Of a stretch of DNA of 64,000 nt, positions 33,972 through 44,792 are shown piece by piece. Location of the stretch: contig NC_079148.1 of NCBI RefSeq assembly GCF_945859685.1, positions 28,717,946-28,781,945 of the forward strand. The letters run 5' to 3'. The position numbers and the translations under genes were made by a program. Source of the DNA: Eupeodes corollae. Taxonomy: Eukaryota > Arthropoda > Insecta > Diptera > Syrphidae. The notes beneath the pieces are model-generated. The model searched no databases and was not told where the DNA came from. It was given only the letters and a program-made list of their open reading frames with translations. Position 1 is the stretch's first letter; the number at the start of each line of letters is the position of its first letter.

Positions 33972-35253
33972 AACGGTGATTTTTTAAGAGCTTGAGAACT
34001 TTTTAAAAAAAAAAAACGCATACAATTTGTAAAAACTCATCGATTCTTTATTTGAAACGTTAGATTTATCCATGACATTTACTTTTTGAAGATAATTTCA
34101 TTTAAATGTTGACCGCGGCTGCGTCTTAGGTGGTCCATTCCGAAAGTCCAATTTTGGGTAACTTTTTCGAGCATTTCGGCCGGAATAGCCCGAATTTCTT
34201 CGGAAATGTTGTCTTCCAAAGCTGGAATAGTTGCTGGCTTATTTGTGTAGACTTTAGACTTGACGTTGCCCCACAAAAAATAGTCTAAAGGCGTCAAATC
34301 GCATGATCTTGGTGGCCAACTTACCGGTCCATTCCTTGAGATGAATTGTTCTCCGAAGTTTTCCCTCAAAATGGCTATAGAATCGCGAGCTGTGTGGCAT
34401 GTAGCGCCATCTTGTTGAAACCACATGTCAACCAAGTTCAGTTCTTCCATTTTTGGCAACAAAAAGTTTGTTAGCATTGAACGATAGCGATCGCCATTCA
34501 CCGTAACGTTGCGTCCAACAGCATCTTTGAAAAAATACGGTCCAATGATTCCACCAGCGTACAAACCACACCAAAAAGTGCATTTTTCGGGATGCATGGG
34601 CAGTTCTTGAACGGCTTCTGGTTGCTCTTCACTCCAAATGCGGCAATTTTGCTTATTTACGTAGCCATTCAACCAGAAATGAGCCTCATCGCTGAACAAA
34701 ATTTGTCGATAAAAAAGCGGATTTTCTGCCAAAATTCGACGTTGTGGCAGATCGTTCGGCTTCAGTTCTTGCACGAGCTGTATTTTATACGGTTTTACAC
34801 TAAGATCTTTGCGTAAAATCTTCCATGTGGTCGAATAACACAAACCCAATTGCTGCGAACGGCGACGAATCGACATTTCACGGTCTTCAGTAACACTCTT
34901 AGAAACAGACGCAATATTCTCTTCTGTACGCACTGTACGCATTCGTGTGGTTGGTTTAATGTCCAATAAAGTAAACTGAGTGCGAAACTTGGTCACAATC
35001 GCATTAATTGTTTGCTCACTTGGTCGATTATGTAGACCATAAATCGGACGTAAAGCGCGAAACACATTTCGAACCGAACACTGATTTTGGTAATAAAATT
35101 CAATGATTTGCAAGCGTTGCTCGTTAGTAAGTCTATTCATGATGAAATGTCAAAGCATACTGAGCATCTTTCTCTTTGACACCATGTCTGAACTCCCGCG
35201 TAACCTGTCAAATACTAATGCATGAAAATCCTAACCTCAAAAAAATCACCCTT
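33972..35253 (-). mobile_element. DD41D mariner-family transposon, copy 2
   Basis: The 1282-bp copy in minus orientation is flanked by TA (33,970-33,971 and 35,254-35,255). Its plus-strand left end AACGGTGATTTTTTAAGAG is the element's 3' terminus, and its right end AAAATCACCCTT is the 5' terminus. It is inserted in a tandem unit of TR170 copy E and is nearly identical to the copy at 15,241-16,548. Confidence 0.92.
34079..35140 (-). pseudogene. DD41D transposase with internal 8-residue deletion
   Basis: The 353-codon frame, MNRLTNEQRLQIIEFYYQ to NEIIFKK, is open to its natural stop and keeps the triad motifs FSDEAHFW, FQQDGATCH and CDLTPLDYFLWG with 41 residues between the last two Asp. Relative to copy 1 it lacks eight residues (FSEWALEK) just before the first catalytic Asp and differs at about 14 other positions. 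The deletion is in frame, but it removes part of a conserved segment, so function is doubtful. Confidence 0.85.
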
Positions 35254-36379
35254 TATCTTAAAACTTATTTTTCTTATGAAAAATAGTGTTTTCAACATTT
35301 GGAAAAAATTTGAGAAAAATCTAATTTACAGTTTTTTTACAAAAAATAAAAACCTAAACAAAAAAATTAATTAAAGTTGGTAAAAATTGATTTTCGACTC
35401 AAATATCTTTTCAAAAAATTGGAGATTATGGCTTCCAACTAATTTTGACTTATAAGAAATATTGTTTTCAACATTCTGAAAAATGTTGAAAAAAAATCGA
35501 ATTGACAGTTTTCTTACAAAAAATAAAAACCTAAACAAAATTATTAAAAGTTGGTAAAAATTGATTTTCGACTCAAATATCTTTTCAAAAAATTCATACA
35601 ATAGCTTCTAACTGGTTTTTACTTATAAGAAATACTGTTTTCAGCATTAGGACAAATTTTTACAGTTTTTTTACAAAAACTAAAAACCTAAAACAAAAAT
35701 GCATAAAAGTTGGTAAAAATTGATTTTCGGCTCTAATTTCTTTTCAAAAATTGTAGATATTGGTTTAAACTACTTTTATCTTTCAAAAAATATTGTTGTT
35801 AACATTCCGTAAAATTTTGAAAAAAATCGAATTCACGGTTTCTGTACAAAAAATTAAAAACCAAACAAAAATTAACAAAAGTTGTTAAAAATTGATTTTC
35901 GACTCAAATATCTTTTCAAAAATTTGAAATAGTGGCTTCAAATTAATTTTATCTTATAAAAAATATTGTTTTCATCATTCAATCAAATTTTGAAAAAAAT
36001 CGAATTGACAGTTTTCTTACAAAAAATAAAACTCTAAAAAAAAACAATACTAAAACTTGGTAAAAATTTACTTTCGACTCAAATAGCGTTACAAAAATTA
36101 AAAATATTGGCTTCAAACTTATTTTATTTCACAGAAAATATTGTTTTCGATATCCAGTAATGTTTCATAAAAAAACAGTCCGTTTTTTCATAAAAAATAA
36201 AATCTACAAAAAATAGTACTCAAATTTGGTAAAAATCGATACGGTTACATATAGACAAACTTTTAAGCAAGTAAAATCGACAGACGGGATTGAAAGTTAT
36301 CAGTGTGGGTCGCATCCCAGCCTCTGTTTACATTTTTATTTTTATAAAGAAAAGAGTTATTGTTTTATTTTCTAAAATT

Positions 36380-36655
36380 TTAAATCTTAAAATCAATAAA
36401 AACGATGCTTCTAAGAAAAAACTAGTTTGAAGACAATATTTTTAATTTTTCCGAGGTATTCCAAAATCAATTCTTGACAACTTTCTATAGTATTTTCTTC
36501 ACACTTTTATTTTTTTGTAAGAAAATTTCAAATTTGAAGTCGATATCTGCATTGGTTCTTGAAGGAACTTGCTTATAGACGTAAAAACCTTTTATTTACA
36601 TTCTAGGGACAAATCGGACCAATTACAATAACTTCCTATAAGATGCTAATAAAGT
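36380..36655 (-). repeat. TR170 repeat element, copy F (5' fragment)
   Basis: In reverse orientation it carries one tandem unit (36,400-36,530) and the 5' terminus, ending in AACTTCCTATAAG on the plus strand near 36,645. With copy E it forms an inverted pair separated by about 50 bp. Confidence 0.6.
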
Positions 36656-36867
36656 ACAACATTTTTTTAAGGGACCTACGCACATGTAAATATAAACTGA
36701 TAAACATTTATCAAAGAACACTAGAATTTTTGCCAGTTAATGTTAAGGTACATTGGCTTTAGGGTGCGTTTAACGTCAAAACTCCAATTTTGTGAAACAA
36801 CTTAAAGGTTCTAAAATTGTAGGTTCATTCTTGGTTAAATGTATCAAACTTGGATGCATCGTTACTT

Positions 36868-39835
36868 ACTTACTTTACTTAAGGTGGCTTTACAGTCCGG
36901 GGCGGACCTGGGCCTCAACCGACAAGCGTCTCCAGCCAACTCGGTCCCTAGCTAGCTGTCTCCAGTTTCGCACGCCAAGTTGATTGAGGTCCTCTCCCAC
37001 CTGAGTCGCTGTCTTCCTCTACTGCGCCGTCCCTCGGGATTGGATTCGAACACCATCCGGGCTTGAGCGTTGATGTCCATCCGCTCTACATGACCTAGCC
37101 ATCTAAGCCGTTGGACTTTAATTCTGCTAACTAGGTCAGTGTGGCTGTACAGCCCGTACAGCTCGTCGTTGTATCTTCTCCTCCATTCTCCATCTATGCA
37201 TACGGGCCCAAAAATCACCCGAAGAATTTTTCTCTCGAAGCATCCTAAGACGCTCTCATCTTTCTTTGACAGGGTCCATGCCTCAGAGCCATAAATGAGA
37301 ACCGGGATGATGAGTGTCTTATAGATGGTGATTTTAGATGCTCGAGAGAGGACTTTACTTCTCAATTGCCTTCTAAGTCCAAAGAAGCAGCGATTTGCAA
37401 GAGTTTTTCTTCGTTTGATTTCAGCGCTGGTGTCGTTGTCTGTGTTAATAAAGGTGCCTAGGTAGACAAAGTCCTAAACAACCTCAAAGTTATAGCTCTC
37501 CATGGTGACGTTTTGTCCAAGACGTCATTGTTCAATGTCCTTTTTTGCATATACTTACGAGTAGTCTTGCCCTCATTGACCACTAAACCCATCTTCTTCG
37601 CTTCCGTCACAATGCTCAAAAACACTCCACTGGCATTACGCTTTGATCTTCCAATTATGTCAATATCATCTGCGTATCCGAGTAATTGGATGGACCTTTG
37701 GAAGATTGTGCCTCTAGTGTTGACGATTGAGTTTTGCACAATACTTTCCAGAACGATGTTAAACAAGTGGAATGACAGTGCATCGCCTTGTCTAAAACCC
37801 TTTTTGACATAAAATGCATCAGTGAGATCTTTTCCGACCTTGATAAAGCAGCGTGCATTCTCCATCGTCATTCTGCACAAACGGATAGGTTTGACAGGGA
37901 TGCCAAAACTAGACATTGCTCGGTAAAGCTCTTCCCTATAGATGCTGTTATACGCGGCTTTAAAATCGATAAAGAGGTGGTTTGTATTAATTTGAAGTTC
38001 CTGGGTTTTTTCCAAGATCTGGCGTAGTGTGAATATTTGGTCGATAGTGGACTTCCCTGGTCTGAAGCCACACTGATAAGGACCTATCAGGTTGTTGACG
38101 AACGGCTTCAGACGTTCATATATTACGGCAGAGAGGATCTATATATTAATGTTAAGTAGACTGACGCCTCTGTAGTTGGCGCAGTGAAGAGGGTCTCCTT
38201 TCTTATGTATCGGGCACACTATGCTGAGACTCCAGTCATCGGGCATGCAGATGAGGGTGCATGCTCCCTACCAAGTCATCGCCTGCTACTTTGAATAGTT
38301 CGGCAGTGATGCCGTCAGCCCCAGCAGCTTTGTTTGACTTGAGTTAAGATGTAGCTAACTTCACTTCGTCGAGGTCCAGTAGGCGAAATTGTTGATCTGC
38401 GTCGCCTAGGTTGAGTTGTTATATCTCCCTTAGAGCGGAATTTGGTTCGCCGTCGCCGTTATATAATTTGGAGAAGTGGTCTTTCCATATTCTCAACATC
38501 GACTGCAGTTCTATAACGATGTTCCCCTGATCGTTTTTACAGGCTCCGCTTCGTGGCTGGTACCCTTGGGAGGTTCTTTTTACCTTTTGGTAAAATTTAC
38601 GAACCTCATTCCTGTTGTGAAATCCCTCTATCTCCTCGATCGCGCGCTTCTAATGCCCTCTTTTTTTCCATCTAAGAAACCGGTGTTCCTCTCTTCTCTT
38701 CTGCTCGTAGAGCTCGCGAGCAGCTCTAGTCCTTTTGTGCAGCGCCGTTTTGTTTGCCTCTTGTTTCGCTGCGTGCGCTTGCCGGCATTCGTCGTCAAAC
38801 CAGGCGTTTCGCTGTGGTGGCCGTGTGAAACCTAGCACTTCAGAGGCGGCATCTCTGATGGCTGCAAGGCAATGTTGCCACTGGTTTTCAATGCTTAATG
38901 CGGGAAGCATAGGACTCCTTAAGAGGTTATTAGAGACTCGATCGGAAAAGGACATGGCAGTCTCTTGCAATTGTAGCCGTCTAACGTCGAATCTTCTCAC
39001 AGTTCTTCCTTGTTTTGGCTTGGATCGGGATATCCGTAGCCATACCTTGGCTACAACGAGGTAGTGGTCCGAGTCAATGTTGGCCTCTCGGAATGTTCGG
39101 ATATCCTGTATACTGGAGAAGTGTCGTGCGTCGATCGCAAAGTGGTCAATCTGGTGACGGTTGGTTGATCAGAAGATTTCCATGTCCCCTTGTTTATATT
39201 GAGATGTGTGAACTGCGTACTAGCTACCAGAACGTCTCGCCCCGCAGCAAAAGCGATCAGCCTGAATCCGTTGTCGGAGGTGGTGTCGTGCAGGTTGTAT
39301 CTGCCGATTATGCCACCAAAGATGTCTTCTCTTCCTAGCTTGGCATTAAAATCTGCTAAGACAATTTTAATGTCATAGAAGAATATGTCTTTGGTGTCTT
39401 CATCTTTCTCCTCTGTTGGGGCATGCGCGCATGTTGGCGAATTTAGTCTTGATGCGGATTGTCAAGATGCGCTCGCTCACACTGCTGAAAATCAAGACTT
39501 TTTGCCTTAGTCTAGTTCCAACAACAAATCCACACCCAAATAGACGCTTTATTTGTCCTCGGTAGCAGTCGCGTAGTATACATCGCAGTCTTTTAAGTTT
39601 GCGTTTGTCCGGTCCATCCTATCGCATTTCTTTGATGGCGGTAATATCTGCCTTGCAGCAGTTTACTGTTAAGGGACCTAATATTCCAAGTACAGATCCG
39701 AAGTTCGTTGTCCTTATTTCGTTTGCCCTTTCCTTACAGGTCTGGGCTCCGAATATGTTGAAGAAGCCCCATATGGTGTTCACTAAGTAGTTCAAGCTTA
39801 CTGGAAATGTAGACGCCACCGTTGATTCCATTCAA
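36868..39835 (-). mobile_element. RTE-like LINE, nearly full length, frameshifted
   Basis: Minus-strand order is: endonuclease region (39,835-39,010, ending HYLVVAKVWLRISRS), linker (AWFDDECRQAHAAKQE near 38,790), RT start (AGADGITAELFK near 38,300), polymerase core (IDFKAAYNSIYREELY; VKKGFRQGDALSFHLF; LLGYADDIDIIGRS near 37,670), and C-terminus (VLIYGSEAWTLSKKDE near 37,290; RRSRGRQRLRW). It ends in a TTAC/TAAG repeat tail at 36,863-36,880. Many stops and shifts make it dead. The C-terminal YGSE.WT motif favours the RTE group. Confidence 0.85.
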
Positions 39836-41464
39836 GCAAAGTCTAGTTACTTCGTTTTCGTTTTTCGTCTCAAAACCAAATACAACTTTTCTTTCATTTA
39901 TTATCTTCAAATAACTTTAAAAATATTGATACATTTCTTGATGTAAATATTTATTCTTGTAACAAGCTTTATATTTAATTTATTTATGTAATAAAAAATA
40001 TTTTTGTTCTTTTTTATTTATTTATAAACTGATAACTTATGGGCGCCCATTCAATTTGTATTTAATTAAGTAGAAATCAATCAAAACGTAGCTGACAACC
40101 ATCATTCATATCATTTTGTTTATTCTTATTCTTTTATTGTTAAGAAAGTTTTGTATTGTTTTTGGAAATCATTAATGAAGTATTTTAGTAAAGAGTTTTC
40201 AGTTGCTTAAATAACAGAGTAAATAACAGTCTTGTTTAAACTCGGGTAATTATAACAAATATTGTAATTTTAATTAAAACCTTACATTTATTACCGATTG
40301 TCAATAGTGTCAATAACATTATTTTAAAGTGTGACTTGGTTGTAGAATAACATTCATACCATGAGTTATTTATAAATTAATCAGTTCTTAATTTAAATGG
40401 GTCCTTAAATGAAAACTCTACTTAACGCTTTATATTTTTGGAATATCATTCTATTTGTGTAACTTTTGAATTAGGGAACTATGTGGATAAGTTAATTGTT
40501 TAAAAAAAAAACAGTCGTTATAATTTGTATTACATTTTGTGAACTAGAACAAATAAATCTAAGTGATTTTATTAAAATTAACTATTTTAGAATTATTCAA
40601 AAGCTGTTAGACTTTTTGCGAGAGTTGCATTTGAGATACAAAAATCAATCTTTTGTGTAGGAAGATACATTTGTAATGCAAATTAATAACAAAAAACTAT
40701 TTTAAACACAACTTTCTTTGATCAATTCAGTCCCAATTGATACCTCTGTCTAAGTGAACGCAAAAGTTAGTGATTGCAATCGAATTTCATCTAATACAAA
40801 TAATTTGTCGGCATTGTAAATAATATTTATTTATTAAATTTAAAACAACTGCTAAATCATATTTAACATTCAACTTATTTCATTTGCTAGAAATTTATCT
40901 ACATCCATTTGATATCTTTTATTTGATAAATTCATTTTGCTCATATTTATGAATAAAAGTGACTTCTTCGATAATTTAGGGGTATTTGAATTACAATTAA
41001 GGGTATTTAAATCACAAATTTTTAGAAGCACTAAACTAACATTCAATAACCTTAAAAGAATGAAGGTACACGTAATGTTTTGAAAATCTTTTGTTTTGAA
41101 AATGTTCTATTAGGCTTTGAATGATAAGTAAACCATTTCTCGTGATTTCTTATATCAGAAAATACGATCTAGAAGACAATTTGTGACTTTGTTTGCAAAT
41201 TAATTTATACCGATTTGTTATTTCTTATCTGACGAATTTGTTATCTCACTCTCATTTGTCTGGCCATAACGTTATCATGCCTTTTATTGTCTTGCGGTTT
41301 ATTTAAAGTATTGGTCAAGTGAAAAATATGTTAATTTGTTCAATTTGATCACAAAAATGATTTAAAAAATATTGTTGTATGTTGAGGTTGGGTTCTTTGG
41401 TTTTGAACTTTTAAAACATTATTATAAGTCAAATTTTGAGATATTGAAAAACTTAAATATAGTG
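39836..41464. other. Intronic non-coding stretch
   Basis: About 1.6 kb of AT-rich DNA. No gene or repeat recognised. Confidence 0.5.
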
Positions 41465-42112
41465 TTTTGACATTTCTCGACGTTTCAAGATCCCTAGAGT
41501 CGAAATAGAAGAACGTCCGTATGTTCGCAAAGTTTTTTCATCGTTCCTAGCTTCTCAAGAACCAGTAGAGATATTGGCTTCAAATATATTTTGTTATCAA
41601 GATAATAATGCAGTAAGATCAAGAAAGAAGAAATTGAGTGGGTGGTTTTTTTTAACATAGTGATTTAAGAAAAAGGTAAAAATATTTTGGTTTAGCTTAA
41701 ATATTTCACGAACTAGAGACTTTAATAAAATATATATGTAATAAATATATTGTAACGTGATAATAAACAATAATGAAAACAAAAATATTTGTCACCTCGA
41801 ATATTTTACGAACAAAATATGATTTTATCTCCAAAATAATTTTGTACAACGAAGAATTACGTTTTTGACATCTGGTAAAATTTTGAGAGAAATCAAATCG
41901 ACTGTTTTATGTATAATAAAAATAAAAACCCCAAAAAAAAACATTACTAAAAGTTAGTAAGAACATTGGTTTTCGACTCAAATATCTTTTCGAAAAATTG
42001 AGATATTCGATTCATATTAATTTTACTTTGTTAAAAATATTGTTTTCAACATTCGTTTGATAAAAACTCGAGTTGATATTTTTTTTATAAAAAATTAAAA
42101 CCTAAAAAAAAA
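41465..42112 (+). repeat. TR170 repeat element, copy G (truncated)
   Basis: It starts inside the 5' block (TTTGACATTTCTCGACGTTT), continues through GTAACGTGATAATAAAC and about one and a half tandem units, and is cut off at 42,112 where an RTE-like LINE tail begins. Confidence 0.65.
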
Positions 42113-43510
42113 CTTACTTACTTACTTAAGGTGGCGCTACAGTCATGTGTGAAGCGTGTTTGTGATTCAGCCATTATATAGAAACAGCGGTTAGCAAGAG
42201 TTATTCTGCGTTTGATCTCAGCGCTGCTGGTGTTGTTTTCTGCGTTTACAGCGGAGCCTAATTAAACGAAGTCCTTGACTACCTCAAAGTTACGTATGTC
42301 GATGGTGACGTTTTGACCAAGACGTCGGTGTTGTGTGTCCTTTCGTGACGAAAGCATGTACTTTGTTTTGCCCTCATTAACGTTTTAACTAATTTTTTCC
42401 GCCTCTGTCTCAATACTCACAAAAGCCCCTTTAACATCACGCTGAGTTCTTCCGATTATGTCAATGTCATCAGCATATGCTTGTAATTGGACAGCCTTTT
42501 AAAAGATAGTGCCTCTAGTGTTGACGTGTGAACTCTGCATGACAGCGCATCACCTTGTCTAAAACCTCTTTTGACATCGAAAGGTTCTGTTAAGTTGTTT
42601 CCAACCTTTATGGAACAACGTGAATTCTCCATGGTCATCCTGCACAAACGGACGAGTTTGGCAGGGATGCCAAAACTAGACATGGCTCTATACAGCTCGT
42701 CCCTGTAGATGCTGTCATATGTGGCCTTGAAATCGATGAAAAGATGGTGGGTGTCTATTTGGTGTTCTTGGGTTTTTTTCCAGGATCTGCCGTAATGTGA
42801 ATATTTGATCAACTGTGGACTTTCCTGGTCTAAAACCACACTGATAAGTACCTAATAAGTTGTTGGCGATGGGCTTTAGACGTTCACATATTACGGCAGA
42901 GAAGATTCCTCTATAGTTGGTGCAGTTTAGAGGGTCTCCTTTTTTCAGGATCGGGCAAACAATACTGAGGTTTTATTTATAAGGCATGCTTTCTTCCGAC
43001 CATATCTTACAGATAAGTTGGTGCATGCTCCTAACCAACTAATCTCCAGCTGCTTTAAAGAGCTCGGCATTCAAGCCATCTGCTCCAGCGACTTTATTAG
43101 ACTTCAGTTTAGATATGGCAATCTTTACTTCGTCTAAGTCAGGAGGACGGGTTTGTTGGCTTTCGTCGTCTGTGTTGAATTTATCATCCTGCCTGACAGC
43201 GGAATTCGGTTCGTCATCGCCGTTATACAGTCTGCAGAAATGGTCCTGCCATTTCCTCAGCGTTGACTGCGGTTCCACTATCATGTTTCCACTTTCGTCT
43301 TTGCAGCCTTCGGTTCTAGGTTTATGTACCTGTGAATTTCGTTTCACCTGTACATAAAACTTTCGAACCTCATTCCTGCTTTTATACCTCTCAACATCTT
43401 CGACCGCACGCTTCTCATGCCCTCTCATTTTCCTTCTGAGAAGTCGGCGTTCCTCTCGCCTCTTCTGCTCATAGAGGTCACGAGCAGCTCTCGTCCTTTT
43501 TCTTTTCTCT
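42113..43510 (-). mobile_element. RTE-like LINE fragment, second copy
   Basis: It has the same family layout as 36,868-39,835. The tail is (TTAC)n at 42,113, and the polymerase core is IDFKATYDSIYRDELY and VKRGFRQGDALS near 42,560-42,760. The linker and RT start read AISKLKSNKVAGADGLNAEL near 43,080, and the basic region TRAARDLYEQKRREERR lies near 43,480. The C-terminal third is mostly deleted near 42,200-42,450. The 5' truncation point is at about 43,500. Confidence 0.8.
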
Positions 43511-44792
43511 TTTTTCTTTTTTCTCACGATGATATCCATAAGTCTTTTTGGCAGTCTGTTTTCAGGGACCGTGCTTACCCTTTGGATGTATTTAAAGTAT
43601 AGTTTTAGTGTCGTAATTTAAGCTTTTCTTAAACCAGTTTTAATGTTGAGAACATAGTTTGGCGTGTTATTAGAAAGGGAGAAGCATCTTTTAATGAAAA
43701 ACCTTTGCAACTTTTGAACTTCGTCATTCTCTGAATATCCCCAAACTTGGGCACAGTAATTCATTATAGACTTTGAAGCAGCTTCGTATATTTTGAATTT
43801 ATCTGAGTGTTGTATGTTCCTATATTATTTGATAAAGTTTGACCAAGTAGCATAAATTGAGTTCTAAGATATTACTAGCCTTTTCGTAAGATGATCCGTC
43901 CACGACATATTGTATGTGAGATTTACTCCTAGGTACTTGAAATTGTTAGATATTTTGATCTCGGTGTCGTTGTACTCCAGCTGCTTTCTTCAGCTGCTCG
44001 ACGTCCACCATTTCGAAAAATAACTATTTCTGATTTTCTTAGGTTCACATGCAGCTGCCATTTGGAACAATAATTTGCAAAGCCGTTTATCATTATCTGT
44101 AAGGAAGCAGGATCATCTGAGGGTAGCACTTTGTCGTCTGCGTAAAGTAAAGATTTTACCGATACTCCTTCCAAAGTAACTCCACACGGCAAATCAGAAT
44201 CAAGGTCGTTTAAGAACAAGATAAATAGCAGAGCGCTTAGAACACAACCTTGTTTCACACCTTGATTAATAGGGAAGAAGTTACTGATATGAGTGCCGTT
44301 CCATACTGTAGCAGTCTTGTTGGTATAGAGTGCATTAAGAATCAATACCATTTTTGTAGATATACCTAGCTGTGTCAGTTTGTAGAACAATGCGTTTCTG
44401 TTAATATTGTCGAACGCAGCTTTCAAATCTATGAAAAATGCATACAGTTTATTTTTCCGGTTAAGCTGAAGGCTTATAAGGCAGGAGAGCTTGAAGATTT
44501 GGTCCGTGGTTAAGTAGTTTTCTCTTTATGCAGCTTGGAATTCGTTTAAAATATGATTTGCTTTGACCCATTTGCTTAGCCTATTCAGAAGAACAGTTGT
44601 GAACAGCTTATATATAGTGTCCATAAAAGACAGACCACGGTAGTTGGATACATCTTTGGGATTTCATTTCTTAAAAAGAGGCAATATTATTGATCTTTTA
44701 AACGAGTCAGGAAATGTACCAGTGCGAAAGGTATCGCTGAATAGACGGTGAATTTCTAAAAATTTAAAAAGCTGTGTTAGTATTAAATCTGT
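43511..44792 (-). mobile_element. L2/CR1-like LINE fragment
   Basis: Reverse-transcriptase segments on the minus strand are: TGTFPDSFKRSIILPLFKK near 44,700, KAAFDNINRNALFYKLTQLG near 44,410, INQGVKQGCVLSALLFILFL near 44,250, SLLYADDKVLPS near 44,140, and the C-terminal SIMNYCAQVWGYSEND near 43,740. Endonuclease is absent. A purine-rich stretch at 43,501-43,525 joins it to the RTE-like fragment, producing an in-frame hybrid open frame. Confidence 0.75.

Larger units (their letters stand above)
33405..36327 (+). repeat. TR170 repeat element, copy E (reference copy)
   Basis: This is the best-preserved member. The 5' end AACTTCCCATAGGAAGTTAT leads into a block with a GT-rich stretch and CTCAAGAACCAGAAGAGATA. 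Tandem units follow, with TTGATTTTCGAC landmarks at about 35,387, 35,560, 35,720, 35,893 and 36,068 (spacing 160-175 bp). The 3' end is CGACAGACGGGATTGAAAGT plus GGGTCGCATCCCAGCCTCTG. A DD41D mariner interrupts it at 33,972-35,253. Confidence 0.8.
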
